32,331 nt of DNA from JAFGED01 sp964551295 (GCA_964551295.1 CAZKDJ010000025.1:1-32331); one strand, 5' to 3'; numbered from the stretch's first letter, positions 1-8,160 are shown. Program-made: numbers and translations. The notes: a model not told the origin generated them from the sequence alone.

Positions 1-63
1 TGCCAGAGACCGGGCGGCGATGACGGCCTCCTGTGCTTTTTGTGTAAGCTTGTTTGGGTCCAC
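1..63 (-). CDS. clpB: ClpB-type AAA+ disaggregase, N-terminal fragment (cut by window edge)
   Basis: Only the first codons are inside the window. The translation reads (M)DPNKLTQKAQEAVIAARSLA, which matches the start of the ClpB N-domain (typical form DPNrlTqKaQEAl.aAq.lA). ClpB is a cytoplasmic hexameric ATPase that rescues aggregated protein together with DnaK. I chose the GTG at 61-63 because a GGGGGT purine stretch lies 6 nt upstream and because ClpB proteins often begin right at this Asp-Pro. An in-frame ATG at 79-81 would add six residues (SGGRHV) but has no clear ribosome site. The N-terminal pattern fits housekeeping ClpB better than T6SS ClpV. The call rests on about 21 residues, so the family is likely but not certain. 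It is probably a separate transcription unit from the injection-system operon. Confidence 0.72.
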   Translation of the reverse strand, partial: MDPNKLTQKAQEAVIAARSLA

Positions 64-147
64 GTGTCTACCCCCGGACATTTTAAGTGATCGCCCGGCA
101 CCTACGCTTGTACCAGGCTCCATTTCGATCGAGAGAACCAGCCGCTA

Positions 148-176
148 ATTGTAGTCCAAAATCGGGCGTTCTGCAA
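148..176 (-). promoter_or_regulatory. Candidate sigma70-type promoter for clpB
   Basis: On the minus strand TTGCAG (171-176) and TACAAT (148-153) are separated by exactly 17 nt. The -10 box matches the consensus at five of six positions and the -35 box at three of six. A start near 141 would leave a leader of about 60-80 nt before clpB. No CIRCE inverted repeat (TTAGCACTC-N9-GAGTGCTAA) was seen, so there is no visible HrcA control. Apart from this, the 226 bases between clpB and the broken YbjN-like gene (82-307) show nothing recognisable. Confidence 0.35.
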
Positions 177-307
177 CCTGGGGAATTCTTTGGCAAAGCC
201 CAAAGAAACAAGAAGGCTGCTTTTCAACTGTATGCTCGTTGCTCTACTCGAAACACTCTGCTCGGAATGACCGGTCGCTAACCGCCGCAGTTGCAGTCTG
301 CATCGAC

Positions 308-785
308 CTAGGCCAGGGTCTCCACGGGCGACCGACCATCGATCACGCCCACCAGCCCAGGTAAGGAACACACCATCATCTGCACCGCCGGAGAGAGGTA
401 TCTTTTCAATATTCTGGGGCAGCGCGTGGGGCAAATTGCCAATTTGCCCCACGTTCCCCAAGTTATTGAAAAGATACGGAGAGAGCGTGTTGCGATCATC
501 TCCGGCGTCAGCGCCACGCCTTAAATCGAGACTGCTCTTGTAGCGCGCCTCGCCGTCGCCCCAATCCATCTCGAAATCGCCGATCCACAGCCCACAGTTG
601 GCACGGGTGATGAACTCGACCACCGTCTGCCGCGCCGTCTTCTCCTCCACCCGCACCGGCGCGTAGCACGTGATCGATCCGCTCTCGCCGGAAAAGCTCA
701 TCTGGTAGATAGGTGCATCCTCCACCTGCTGAGGATGCCAGCCCTCCTGCTCGAGAAACCTTTCGTGGCCTACTGCCGCAACCAA
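308..785 (-). pseudogene. YbjN-like gene, broken by frameshift and by an 80-bp palindromic insertion
   Basis: The upstream frame encodes a YbjN (PF10722)-like domain. It has a FLEQEGW start, the CYAPV strand and the family signature RANCGLWIGDFEMDWGDGEARY-KSSLDL (about residues 60-90). The family continuation (LTPEMIAT, then LPGLVGVIDGRSPVETLA) is present but in another frame, ending at the TAG at 308-310. The frames part near 518-527, consistent with loss of two bases or gain of one. Downstream, a palindrome at 398-477 interrupts the same segment. The left-over first frame runs on to 102 as non-family sequence. Initiation is probably the TTG at 783-785, which has AGGTG eight nt upstream, 13 nt after the propeller gene stop. 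YbjN proteins belong to the type III secretion chaperone-like fold group, so the intact ancestor could have been an effector chaperone (inference). A sequencing error at the frameshift cannot be excluded, but the insertion is unlikely to be an error. Confidence 0.7.
398..477. mobile_element. 80-bp MITE/REP-like palindromic element with 8-bp target duplication
   Basis: The element has perfect 14-bp terminal inverted repeats, GTATCTTTTCAATA (398-411) and its complement (464-477). Inside is a perfect 13-bp-arm hairpin (425-437 with 441-453) around a 3-nt loop, plus a GGGG/CCCC pair (416-419, 456-459). The octamer GGAGAGAG flanks it directly on both sides (390-397 and 478-485), as expected for a target-site duplication. 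It encodes nothing and interrupts the YbjN-like gene. The structure is that of a miniature inverted-repeat element or REP-like palindrome mobilised in trans. No transposase is in the window. Confidence 0.75.
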
Positions 786-798
786 AGATTTTTCACCT

Positions 799-1575
799 TC
801 AGCGATATTCGTACATCATCCCTTTCCAATCCGCCACTAACAGATATTGAGATCGTTCTTCCCAAAGTAATGCGCTGACAGAGGCTTTCGAACCAGTCGA
901 TAACAACTGAACATGATCACCCGTTTCCAGGTCCAAGGCGGAAACCGAGCCACGCAGATGGCCCAGGAACAAGCGTTTTTCTTGCAAATCAAAAGCAACG
1001 CCAGTAATCTCCCGAGGAAAGGTTCGATGAGCCTTGACCCGGGGGGACTTGACATCTGCCACATCCCACAAAACCAACGAGTGCCCTCGGCTTACCATAG
1101 CCAACTGCTCACCCGTATCGCCAAAGGTAACAAGATCAATATCCTGTTTCACACCGGTAGGCAGGGCGACATTTTCACCTGAGCGATAATCAACGAGTGC
1201 CGCCAGTCGTCCACCGACCAATGCGACCAGGGATCGCCTGGGGAAAATACTCGCCTCGAAAAAGTTCTTTCCGCCCACCAATGGCACAGGCTGTGCTCGA
1301 CGAGTATACAAAGAAATAGCCAGCGCCGGATAAAGTCGATCCACTACGATTAGTTCTCCCGTGTCGTTGTAGGCAATGCCGATTGGCCCAGCCAAATCTG
1401 AGCGTACAACACGACAAACATCCCGTTCCAAATCCCACTCATAAATGGACGACTTTGAATAGCTCCTCAAAGCAACGACAGGCTGGATAGGACTAGCGCA
1501 CAGTTGTCTGAGTTGTGGCACGTTGGTATCGAGACTCCTCACGAATTCAAGGTCTCTCATAAAGCCATTGCTCAT
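799..1575 (-). CDS. WD40-like beta-propeller protein, overlapping the effector gene
   Basis: The product is about 258 residues without signal peptide or membrane segment, so it is probably cytoplasmic. It has repeating beta-propeller blades. The clearest are near the C-terminus: LVLWDV, ITGVAFD..KRLFLGH, VSALDLETGDHVQLL and VSALLWEERSQYLLVADWKG. Earlier blades (IGIAYNDTGELIVVD, LVALVGGRLAALVDY) are more diverged. The start is uncertain. ATG at 1573-1575 and ATG at 1558-1560 both overlap the end of the large DUF4157 gene (stop at 1547-1549), so the two genes are probably translationally coupled. Position directly behind a candidate effector suggests an immunity, chaperone or loading partner, but this is inference; beta-propellers are generic interaction scaffolds. 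There are fewer clear blades than in a classical seven-bladed WD40 protein. Confidence 0.7.
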   Translation of the reverse strand: MSNGFMRDLEFVRSLDTNVPQLRQLCASPIQPVVALRSYSKSSIYEWDLERDVCRVVRSDLAGPIGIAYNDTGELIVVDRLYPALAISLYTRRAQPVPLVGGKNFFEASIFPRRSLVALVGGRLAALVDYRSGENVALPTGVKQDIDLVTFGDTGEQLAMVSRGHSLVLWDVADVKSPRVKAHRTFPREITGVAFDLQEKRLFLGHLRGSVSALDLETGDHVQLLSTGSKASVSALLWEERSQYLLVADWKGMMYEYR

Positions 1576-4500
1576 AATGCGTATCACCATAGTTGATGTC
1601 TTTAATAGCCCAGTTAGCAGGATTCCACTCAATCTCGTACGGTAGACTCAAAGGCTTACCTGTTTCTGCATCGAAAGCTTGCACATCAGCATAAACACGC
1701 CCTCCGTCAGGGTTGTAGACCGGCTTACCATCGGCAGAATAAGCCTGTTGATCATAGCGAATCTCAACATTCTTGCCCTCGGACGTAAGCTCCGCATAGA
1801 GCTTATCACCAATTGTTTGTTGCTGAGCTTCCTGGTTGGCAGAGTTCGGTCCACGATGATGGGCCCGGTAAGGATTACTAGGACACGCATTTGGAGGAAC
1901 CGGCCCAGGACCTCTCCAAGGTGTCTCCAGCGTCACATTTTCCGGGCCATATTTCCAATTGAAATACTCGAGCCACGCTTCCTGGCTATAAGGACTCTGG
2001 TTGTGGGGTGGCGTGTAACCCGACTCAGGAGCTGCGCGCAGAGCTCGAATCTGCTTTACAGACTGGAAGATACACGTGGCAAGCATCACGACCCCTGAGC
2101 CAATCCTTGCCCCGCGATCGAATCCGCTCAACTCCAGGCCGGTCGCGGTTTTGCCGACGATCCCCTCGATGATGAACGGAATGCCCGTGATATCTACGAT
2201 CCCCAACAGAACCAGCCCAACTCCCTGCCAGAAATTGGGACCTTGGCCTCCGTGAGCCAGCTTGAACTCTTGAAAACGACTATAGATCATCAAGCCGATG
2301 GCGGCGACCAGCAGGACAACAGCCACCACGACGGCCGCCACCGACGAAACCAGCGCGATCAGGGCGATGATGGCCGCCCCGATCAATACCACGACGAGCG
2401 TCGAGATGATCCCAAACAGCAACCCGCCCCAAAAATCACCGAACGCCTTTTTGAACCACTGCTTGACGCTCTCCACCCAACCCATGAACGCGTTCCACAA
2501 ATCCCCCAAGAACCGATAGACGCGCCCCTGGGGTTGTCCCTGCTCTTGCGCGTTCTTGGCATCCGCTTCCGCTTTTAGCGATTGGTACTTGCTGCTGATT
2601 TCGCTCACGGCAGAAGCCATCTTGCCCCGTGCGTTGGCCAGGATGTTGTCCTCACTCGCCAGCGCGTCATCCACCTTCCGGGCCAGAGCCTCCAGCGCCT
2701 CCTGGTGCGGCACTCGAAGGTCGGCGCGAAACTTTTCGTCTGCGCTTTTCATCTCATCGAGTGCACCGTCTATAGATGCCGAAAGTTCGGTCTGGAACTC
2801 GCCGAACAAAGTATCCAGCCCAGTCGCCACGGTGACACTGGCCTCCTGGATCGCTTCGACCAAGCCCTCCCCTATCGTCCGCGCCCCGTCGCAACACCCC
2901 TCCACCAGGGTCGCCAACGTCTGGCGCTGTCCGTCGAAGGCGGCATTCAATTCCGTGAACGCACCCGATCCCCACTCGGATAGTGCACTCAGGGCGTTCT
3001 GCTGATTGGACTGCAAGTCTTGACGCACGCCGGCAGCGAATGCCGCAACGTCGCTCGCCACCGGCCGCTCGACCGAACGCAGCTGCGCTGCCGCATTCGC
3101 TCCATACGCGCTAATCTGGCTGCTGAAAGATGCCATCTGTGGCTCGACGGCGGCGACGAGCTGCGTCCCTCCCTGCTCGATCTGAGAAACCGTCTGTGTG
3201 ACCCAGGCGTCAACCTCCTGTAGATCAGTCGTTCGCTCATTCTCCAGCGTCGCCAAACCCTGTTCTTCAGTCTCTGTAACAGATTGACCGGCCTGTTGAG
3301 CAGCGCTTTCAATCTGCTGCTTCGTCGACGCGACGATCTCGTCGACGGCCTGGCTCGTCTCGGTGTAACTCGTTTCCAGCTGGGCAAGATAGTCTTGCAG
3401 CGGCTGATCGTACTGCTGCGCCTGTTCCTTAGCATCGCTCCGGACCTGGGCGGCCATGTCACGGCCCGTGGTCCGGCACTCGTCGGCGGCCTTTTGTGCA
3501 ATGTCGTGCACAGATTTCCGTTGAGCCTCAACCAGGTCGGCATCCCCACCGAATGACCGGCCGCCGGCCTCACCCATAATGGTCGTCGCACGCTTCTCGC
3601 TGCCATCCAACACGCGCTGCGCCTCGCTCTCACCTGCCGCCAGTATCTCTTCACGCAGGCCAGCGACAAACGCTACGGCCTCTGCACGCTGAGCTTCGTA
3701 GGCGCTCGTGAAACGCTCCCTTTCACTCCCCGCAAGCTCTTCGATCGCGCTCAACCGACTGGCCTGTTCGGCCTCAATTTCTGCTATCGTAGAAGCAGCC
3801 TGGTTCTGAACGGCTGCCTCCTGTTCCGCATAAGCCGCTTCGATGCTGGCTTTGGCCTGTTCAGACTCGGCATACACCTGCCCGATCAGTCGAGTCACCT
3901 CGTTTTGCACGTTGGCGATGGCCATCTGCCCCGCAGTGTTGACGCCATCCACTGCTGCCCGGGACGCAGCCTCGATCGCACCGGCCTCCGACTTGGCCAA
4001 ATCAGTCCCGTCCTCCCCCTGCAAGGCCATGCTGTCCTCCGGCGTCAAGGGAACGACTTCCAAAGGCTGCGCGATGGCCGCCGATGCGGCCGGACTCGCC
4101 AGGGTCGCAGGATCAGGGGGAACAAGCTCTGGAGGTTCGATGGTGGCTGACTTGGACCCCTGTACCGTTCGCTCTGGTGCAGGCGCCGAAACCGGCGCCG
4201 GCTCGCCGGTCACAACCTCCGTAGATGCCAACGTATCAGCCGCCCTCCCCCCAGCTTCGCCAGATTCCAGGACTTTCTGTTCGACGGGTGGCGCTTCGGA
4301 TCGCTCTTCAGGTGCTTTCTGTTCCCCGGGTTGATCGGAAAGCTGGTCGCCGACCCCCTCGGGCTTGGATAGCTCGGCCTGTACAGCTTTTTCCTGCGAT
4401 GTCTGTTCGTCTTCCTTGGGTTCTCTCTCCTCCAGGAGTGAAACTGGCGGTGGACCGCCCGCCGACCTGGCGCGCGCAGGGTCCTCTCCCCGAAGCTGTG

Positions 4501-5884
4501 CGAGCCGCTCAACGATCGTGTCTTCATTTTCGTAAGCTTCTCGCTCGAGAGGCTCATCAGGACTACTGACCGGCGTGTCCTTCGCAGCACCCGAAGCCTG
4601 CCCACTGCCCTGCTGGAGGATGTGGAGCAGCTCGTGCGCGAGCAATCTATCTCCCTCAGGCGTTCCAGGCTGGAAGAAACCCTCGGCAAAGTAAATATGC
4701 GTCCCCACCGTAAACGCCTGGGTCCCCATTTTGCGAGCAGCTTCGTCAGCTTCAGGCCCGGTGTGGATCACGACGTGCCCCAAAGGCTGCTCCAATACCT
4801 GCTCGAACGGGCCGCGCACTTCCTCTGCCAGCGGTTCCCCTCCGCCCTCAGGGATATCGGGAAGCGGCGTTTTCTCCGGCTCACGTTGTAATCGCCTGAC
4901 CCCACCCTGCTGCACCACGTGCGTCAGCTCGTGCGCCATTAGCCTGCGCCCGCGCTCCGTTCCAGGCGCGTACTCGCCCGTCCCAAACGCAATGTCCGAG
5001 CCCACCGTGTAGGCCCGCGCGCTCAAATCCTGCGCCGTCTGCACCGCAGTCTCCCCAGTGTGCACCCGCACGTTGCTGAAATCGACCCCAAAGCGCGGCT
5101 CGAAGAACTCCCGCTCCGACGGCGGCAGCGGGCTGCCGCTCCCTTTCAACTGCCCGATACGCCCTTCCATCTCTGCGCTCACAGAGGGCGCGCCATTGCC
5201 CCCACCCTCGCCATCCGGCGGTGGAGGTGGTGCTGCCGCCAGACTCAACCGTTCCGCCTCGGCCGGCTCTTCTTCCTCCTCGTACGATTCCACATCCTCA
5301 GATCGCGCCGCGAGGCCGTCGCCCATCGAATGAGGCGAACTCATAGGGATAGAAAGGCGGCTGACTGTTGGGGAATGAGGCTGCTCAGAGGCCTCCTCTG
5401 CCGGTGGAGGAGGTAGGGGGGCAGGCATGCGCATCACCTGTTCGGCGACGGTGTCTGCCTCCTGCTCGTACACGTCATCGGGCCGGCCGACCTCCAGCTT
5501 GGTCTGCACCCGGCCTGCGCCGTTGCCGCCATACGCAGCGACCACCCGCTGCACGTGCTGGTTCCCCTGCACCTTTGCAATACGCTGGATCGCCTTCTGC
5601 CGCTGCGTCCCATCCAGGCGCTGCAGAACCTCCGCCTGCGCCTCGACCGTCCCTCCCTCGAAGAGCCCCCCGGCATCAAAGGCCAGATCGGACTGACCAC
5701 CGTCCCCGCCCCAACCGGCATCCTCCGCACGCCGGAAGGCACTGGCCCGCGATGCGTCAAGCGTAGCGACCCCAGGACCAATGCGCGGTTTGCGCGCTGC
5801 ATCCTGAACCTCTGGCTTGCGCGCCACCCCCTGGTATTTTCGTCGTTTCTTTGCTTGTACTGGGGATTCGTGAGGGTTACCCAT
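1547..5884 (-). CDS. Putative eCIS effector: tandem DUF4157, coiled coil, membrane and C-terminal toxin-candidate domains
   Basis: 1445 residues. The N-terminus has the leader often seen in eCIS-linked DUF4157 proteins (VQTKLEVGRPDDVYEQEADTVAEQVMRMP in two blocks, about residues 125-155). DUF4157 copy one ends in the zinc-protease-like motif MAHELTHVVQQ (about 318). Copy two ends in LAHELLHILQQ (about 416), so both keep HExxH. An acidic Pro/Glu-rich linker follows. Then comes a very long Ala/Glu/Gln-rich coiled coil (about 640-1118) and strongly hydrophobic segments (about 1150-1205 and 1220-1245). A stretch GLELSGFDRGARIGSG resembles pretoxin linkers (ATGxxLS..eR). The last ~150 residues form an unrecognised domain with the pattern GGRVYADVQAFDAETGK..YEIEWN. 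DUF4157 proteins are known to be common cargo or cargo leaders of eCIS loci. The order leader, helical rod, membrane segment, C-terminal domain fits a delivered toxin. The activity of the C-terminal domain is unknown. No signal peptide was seen, as expected for particle-loaded cargo. Confidence 0.8.
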   Translation of the reverse strand: MGNPHESPVQAKKRRKYQGVARKPEVQDAARKPRIGPGVATLDASRASAFRRAEDAGWGGDGGQSDLAFDAGGLFEGGTVEAQAEVLQRLDGTQRQKAIQRIAKVQGNQHVQRVVAAYGGNGAGRVQTKLEVGRPDDVYEQEADTVAEQVMRMPAPLPPPPAEEASEQPHSPTVSRLSIPMSSPHSMGDGLAARSEDVESYEEEEEPAEAERLSLAAAPPPPPDGEGGGNGAPSVSAEMEGRIGQLKGSGSPLPPSEREFFEPRFGVDFSNVRVHTGETAVQTAQDLSARAYTVGSDIAFGTGEYAPGTERGRRLMAHELTHVVQQGGVRRLQREPEKTPLPDIPEGGGEPLAEEVRGPFEQVLEQPLGHVVIHTGPEADEAARKMGTQAFTVGTHIYFAEGFFQPGTPEGDRLLAHELLHILQQGSGQASGAAKDTPVSSPDEPLEREAYENEDTIVERLAQLRGEDPARARSAGGPPPVSLLEEREPKEDEQTSQEKAVQAELSKPEGVGDQLSDQPGEQKAPEERSEAPPVEQKVLESGEAGGRAADTLASTEVVTGEPAPVSAPAPERTVQGSKSATIEPPELVPPDPATLASPAASAAIAQPLEVVPLTPEDSMALQGEDGTDLAKSEAGAIEAASRAAVDGVNTAGQMAIANVQNEVTRLIGQVYAESEQAKASIEAAYAEQEAAVQNQAASTIAEIEAEQASRLSAIEELAGSERERFTSAYEAQRAEAVAFVAGLREEILAAGESEAQRVLDGSEKRATTIMGEAGGRSFGGDADLVEAQRKSVHDIAQKAADECRTTGRDMAAQVRSDAKEQAQQYDQPLQDYLAQLETSYTETSQAVDEIVASTKQQIESAAQQAGQSVTETEEQGLATLENERTTDLQEVDAWVTQTVSQIEQGGTQLVAAVEPQMASFSSQISAYGANAAAQLRSVERPVASDVAAFAAGVRQDLQSNQQNALSALSEWGSGAFTELNAAFDGQRQTLATLVEGCCDGARTIGEGLVEAIQEASVTVATGLDTLFGEFQTELSASIDGALDEMKSADEKFRADLRVPHQEALEALARKVDDALASEDNILANARGKMASAVSEISSKYQSLKAEADAKNAQEQGQPQGRVYRFLGDLWNAFMGWVESVKQWFKKAFGDFWGGLLFGIISTLVVVLIGAAIIALIALVSSVAAVVVAVVLLVAAIGLMIYSRFQEFKLAHGGQGPNFWQGVGLVLLGIVDITGIPFIIEGIVGKTATGLELSGFDRGARIGSGVVMLATCIFQSVKQIRALRAAPESGYTPPHNQSPYSQEAWLEYFNWKYGPENVTLETPWRGPGPVPPNACPSNPYRAHHRGPNSANQEAQQQTIGDKLYAELTSEGKNVEIRYDQQAYSADGKPVYNPDGGRVYADVQAFDAETGKPLSLPYEIEWNPANWAIKDINYGDTHYEQWLYERP

Positions 5885-5910
5885 TCACACACCGAGAGTC
5901 GGTAGATATC

Positions 5911-5939
5911 CGTTGTACAACGCCTATTAGGTTATTTTA
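5911..5939 (-). promoter_or_regulatory. Candidate -10 box and 12-bp palindromic operator upstream of the DUF4157 gene
   Basis: The perfect palindrome CGTTGTACAACG (5911-5922) lies 27 nt upstream of the ATG. Just upstream of it on the minus strand is the AT-rich block GATAAAAT, whose TAAAAT (5934-5939) could act as a -10 box. A start near 5927 would put the palindrome at the transcription start, where a repressor dimer could act. No convincing -35 box was seen. The whole call is inference from layout. Confidence 0.3.
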
Positions 5940-5953
5940 TCGCAAAAACGTCC

Positions 5954-5972
5954 AAAACTATCGAGTAGTTTT
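5954..5972 (-). terminator. Weak AT-rich hairpin after the beta-helix gene
   Basis: On the minus strand AAAACTA-CTCGA-TAGTTTT forms a 7-bp stem with a 5-nt loop, 26 nt after the stop of the 5999-8038 gene. GGACGTTTTT follows it. The stem is short and AT-rich, so it could be a weak terminator or an operator rather than a strong terminator. It separates the secreted beta-helix gene from the effector module. Confidence 0.3.
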
Positions 5973-5998
5973 ACGGGCTACGCTCTACGTCACCACGC

Positions 5999-8038
5999 TC
6001 AGTAGTCTCTGAGCACCAGCGGCAGGTACACGCTCTCCCACAGCGCCTCGTAGCACCCCATGTCCGCCTTACCGCCCGCAGGATATGGGCGCGCGTTGCC
6101 CTCCAGGTCGACCGTAGGCACGTAGATCACTCCCGGATCGAGCCTGTCGAGGGCAGGCGAATTAGGCTGCAGGTGATAGTCCCCGGCAGCGGCATCGACG
6201 AACCGCGGCGACTCGGCGATGTTCCCCATACCCGACGGCCAACCGAGCTGGATGTCGCAATAATCGACCTCAAAGTCAAAGGTCACGTCGGAGGAGCGCC
6301 ACAGGGAGACGCTCTGCCCCCAAATGATGGAGCCGGTCAGCTCGGCCAAGGAGGGCACCGTGCCCGTCATCACAGCGCCGTACTGCCCATTGCCTGCGAC
6401 AGTATCGTTCACGCTGTCGAAATTGGCATCCACCAGGTAAATGCCGCTGCCCCCGTTGCCGGCGATCAGGTTGTTCTCGCTGAAGACGTCTTCCAAGCCG
6501 TCGACCAGGAGACCATCGCCGCACCAGCTGCCTGCATCGTTGTCCAGGATTCGGTTGCGCTGCAGCATATACGTCCCGCTGCCATCGATTCCCAGCCCAC
6601 CTCCGCACCCCTGGGCCAAGTTGCCGGAGATGACGGAGGTCTGCACGATCACGTCCCCGGCGCTATTGGCGTACATCCCGCCATAATCACCGCTGGCGGT
6701 GTTACCCTCGATCACGCTGTCTGTCACGGTCACAGAGCCGGTGGCATTGATAGTGGCCCAATAGAGCCCGCCGCCATCCCCGTCAGCCACATTGGAGAAA
6801 ACTTTGGTTTGGGCAATTTGAAGCACACTGCTACCGACGCCCGCGACGTACAGGCCGCCGCCGTCAGTACCTGTCGAGTTGTGCCAAAAGTGTCCACCAA
6901 TTATCTCAAAAGAAGCACCGTTCACAGCGCTGACACGAATACCGCCCGCCTCGTCGTTGGCCTGATTGTTCAAAACCCGGAGAGCAGATATAGCCACAGA
7001 AGCATCGCTGGCATACACAATTCCCCCACCTGCGTAAGTGTTTGCTCTGTTATCTTCTAGTTGGAGATTGCTATCGATCACCTGACTACCTGTCGTAATG
7101 TAAAGATCCAATCCTCCACACCTATTGGCAACGTTTGCCCCGAACTCGTTACCATCCATGGTAACACTGGAGTTTTGAATGACAACAATACGCCCACCTC
7201 CTGCCAAATCACCTGCTCGATTATCAAGGACACGGTTGTAGCTAAAGGTACCGTGAGAATCTTCAGACGCCTCGAAGCGGAAACCGCCATAATCATCAGA
7301 AACAGAGGTAGTCGCAGTATTACTCAATACCAGGTTATTCTCCACCGTAAAAACGCCGGCGTAGCGCACCAAGACGTAGAAACCGCCACAGTTATCGCCC
7401 GAGACATTGCCCCTGATCTCGTTATCCGTCAGCGTGAAAGTGCTGGTATAAGTACCTGCATAGATACCTGCTCCATCCCCACCGGTAGCCGTCGTGTTTG
7501 TCATCACGTCATTTTCCCTGATTACCAGACTCGAATCCTTCGTCTTGGCATAGATGCCTCCACCACCATCCGCCGTGTTATCGTGGATAAAATTATCGGT
7601 GATCGTCACGCTGCTGCCTGCATTCACATCGATGGCAACGCCGCCGCCGTTCCCGCCGCCCACATCGCCATCCCGGATCTCGAACCCGTCGATCGTCACC
7701 GTAATCCCATCACCGACGATGGCGATGGCCCGACCAGACGGGGGAGTGATGACAGTCGTGCGCGGTGTCCGGTCGGTGAAATTGCTATTGTAGCCCCCCT
7801 CCAGTGTCAGGCTCTTGGTGATCACAAGAGTCTCGGCAAACACGCCTTCTTCTACCCGGATCACGTCGCCCGCATCGGCGTTGCCGATCGCCTCCTGTAT
7901 TTTCGAACCATCATTGGGGACATCTACGTAGTCTGCCCGCACTACCAATGGCACCATCAATAGCAGCGCCACACCGACAGATGCCGAACCAACGGCGATA
8001 ATCACCTTTATCCAAGGAATTCTCTCTAGCTTTGTCAT
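5999..8038 (-). CDS. Secreted right-handed parallel beta-helix protein with terminal VYLPLVLR motif
   Basis: 679 residues. A positively charged N-terminus and a hydrophobic stretch (IIAVGSASVGVALLLMVPLVV) ending at RADYV form a signal peptide or anchor. The body is a pectate-lyase-like right-handed parallel beta-helix. It has many turns of the form (T/S)xDNxIxxNxA..GGGGIYA, with glycine-rich GGG(I/L/V)Y steps. It ends in a choice-of-anchor-Q-type segment (DAAAGDYHLQPNSPALD ... ADMGCYE) and then VYLPLVLRDY. That last motif recurs at the C-termini of exported Chloroflexota proteins and probably acts in sorting or attachment. The ATG at 8036-8038 is preferred because AAAGGA lies 7 nt upstream. 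A GTG at 8054-8056 is the alternative. The role is probably adhesion or polysaccharide contact. Catalytic residues could not be assigned. It is related in fold to the beta-helix inside the neighbouring giant protein. Confidence 0.85.
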   Translation of the reverse strand: MTKLERIPWIKVIIAVGSASVGVALLLMVPLVVRADYVDVPNDGSKIQEAIGNADAGDVIRVEEGVFAETLVITKSLTLEGGYNSNFTDRTPRTTVITPPSGRAIAIVGDGITVTIDGFEIRDGDVGGGNGGGVAIDVNAGSSVTITDNFIHDNTADGGGGIYAKTKDSSLVIRENDVMTNTTATGGDGAGIYAGTYTSTFTLTDNEIRGNVSGDNCGGFYVLVRYAGVFTVENNLVLSNTATTSVSDDYGGFRFEASEDSHGTFSYNRVLDNRAGDLAGGGRIVVIQNSSVTMDGNEFGANVANRCGGLDLYITTGSQVIDSNLQLEDNRANTYAGGGIVYASDASVAISALRVLNNQANDEAGGIRVSAVNGASFEIIGGHFWHNSTGTDGGGLYVAGVGSSVLQIAQTKVFSNVADGDGGGLYWATINATGSVTVTDSVIEGNTASGDYGGMYANSAGDVIVQTSVISGNLAQGCGGGLGIDGSGTYMLQRNRILDNDAGSWCGDGLLVDGLEDVFSENNLIAGNGGSGIYLVDANFDSVNDTVAGNGQYGAVMTGTVPSLAELTGSIIWGQSVSLWRSSDVTFDFEVDYCDIQLGWPSGMGNIAESPRFVDAAAGDYHLQPNSPALDRLDPGVIYVPTVDLEGNARPYPAGGKADMGCYEALWESVYLPLVLRDY

Positions 8039-8122
8039 TGCTGCATCCTTTCTCACTAATGAAAGGCAAGTCCCTAGCCCACGACAATCATAGCATTACT
8101 GCGGTAATTGCTCAACTTACCC

Positions 8123-8148
8123 TCCCGCAGGTTTTCGAACCTGCGGGA
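8123..8148 (-). repeat. GC-rich palindrome between giant gene and beta-helix gene
   Basis: CCCGCAGGTT (8124-8133) and its exact complement (8138-8147) surround a 4-nt TTCG loop, and the outer T/A pair at 8123/8148 extends the stem to 11 bp. It begins 13 bp beyond the stop of the giant gene. No T-tract follows on the minus strand, so it is a poor intrinsic terminator. It looks more like an intergenic REP-type palindrome or an mRNA 3'-end stabiliser. The 122-bp spacer (8039-8160) contains no gene. Confidence 0.5.
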
Positions 8149-8160
8149 ATGGGGTATTGC

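Noticed and set aside
102..307. Continuation of the YbjN-like frame to 102 as real protein
   Set aside because: After the frameshift and palindrome the residues no longer match the family. The natural stop at 308-310 is in the other frame, right after the conserved end motif.
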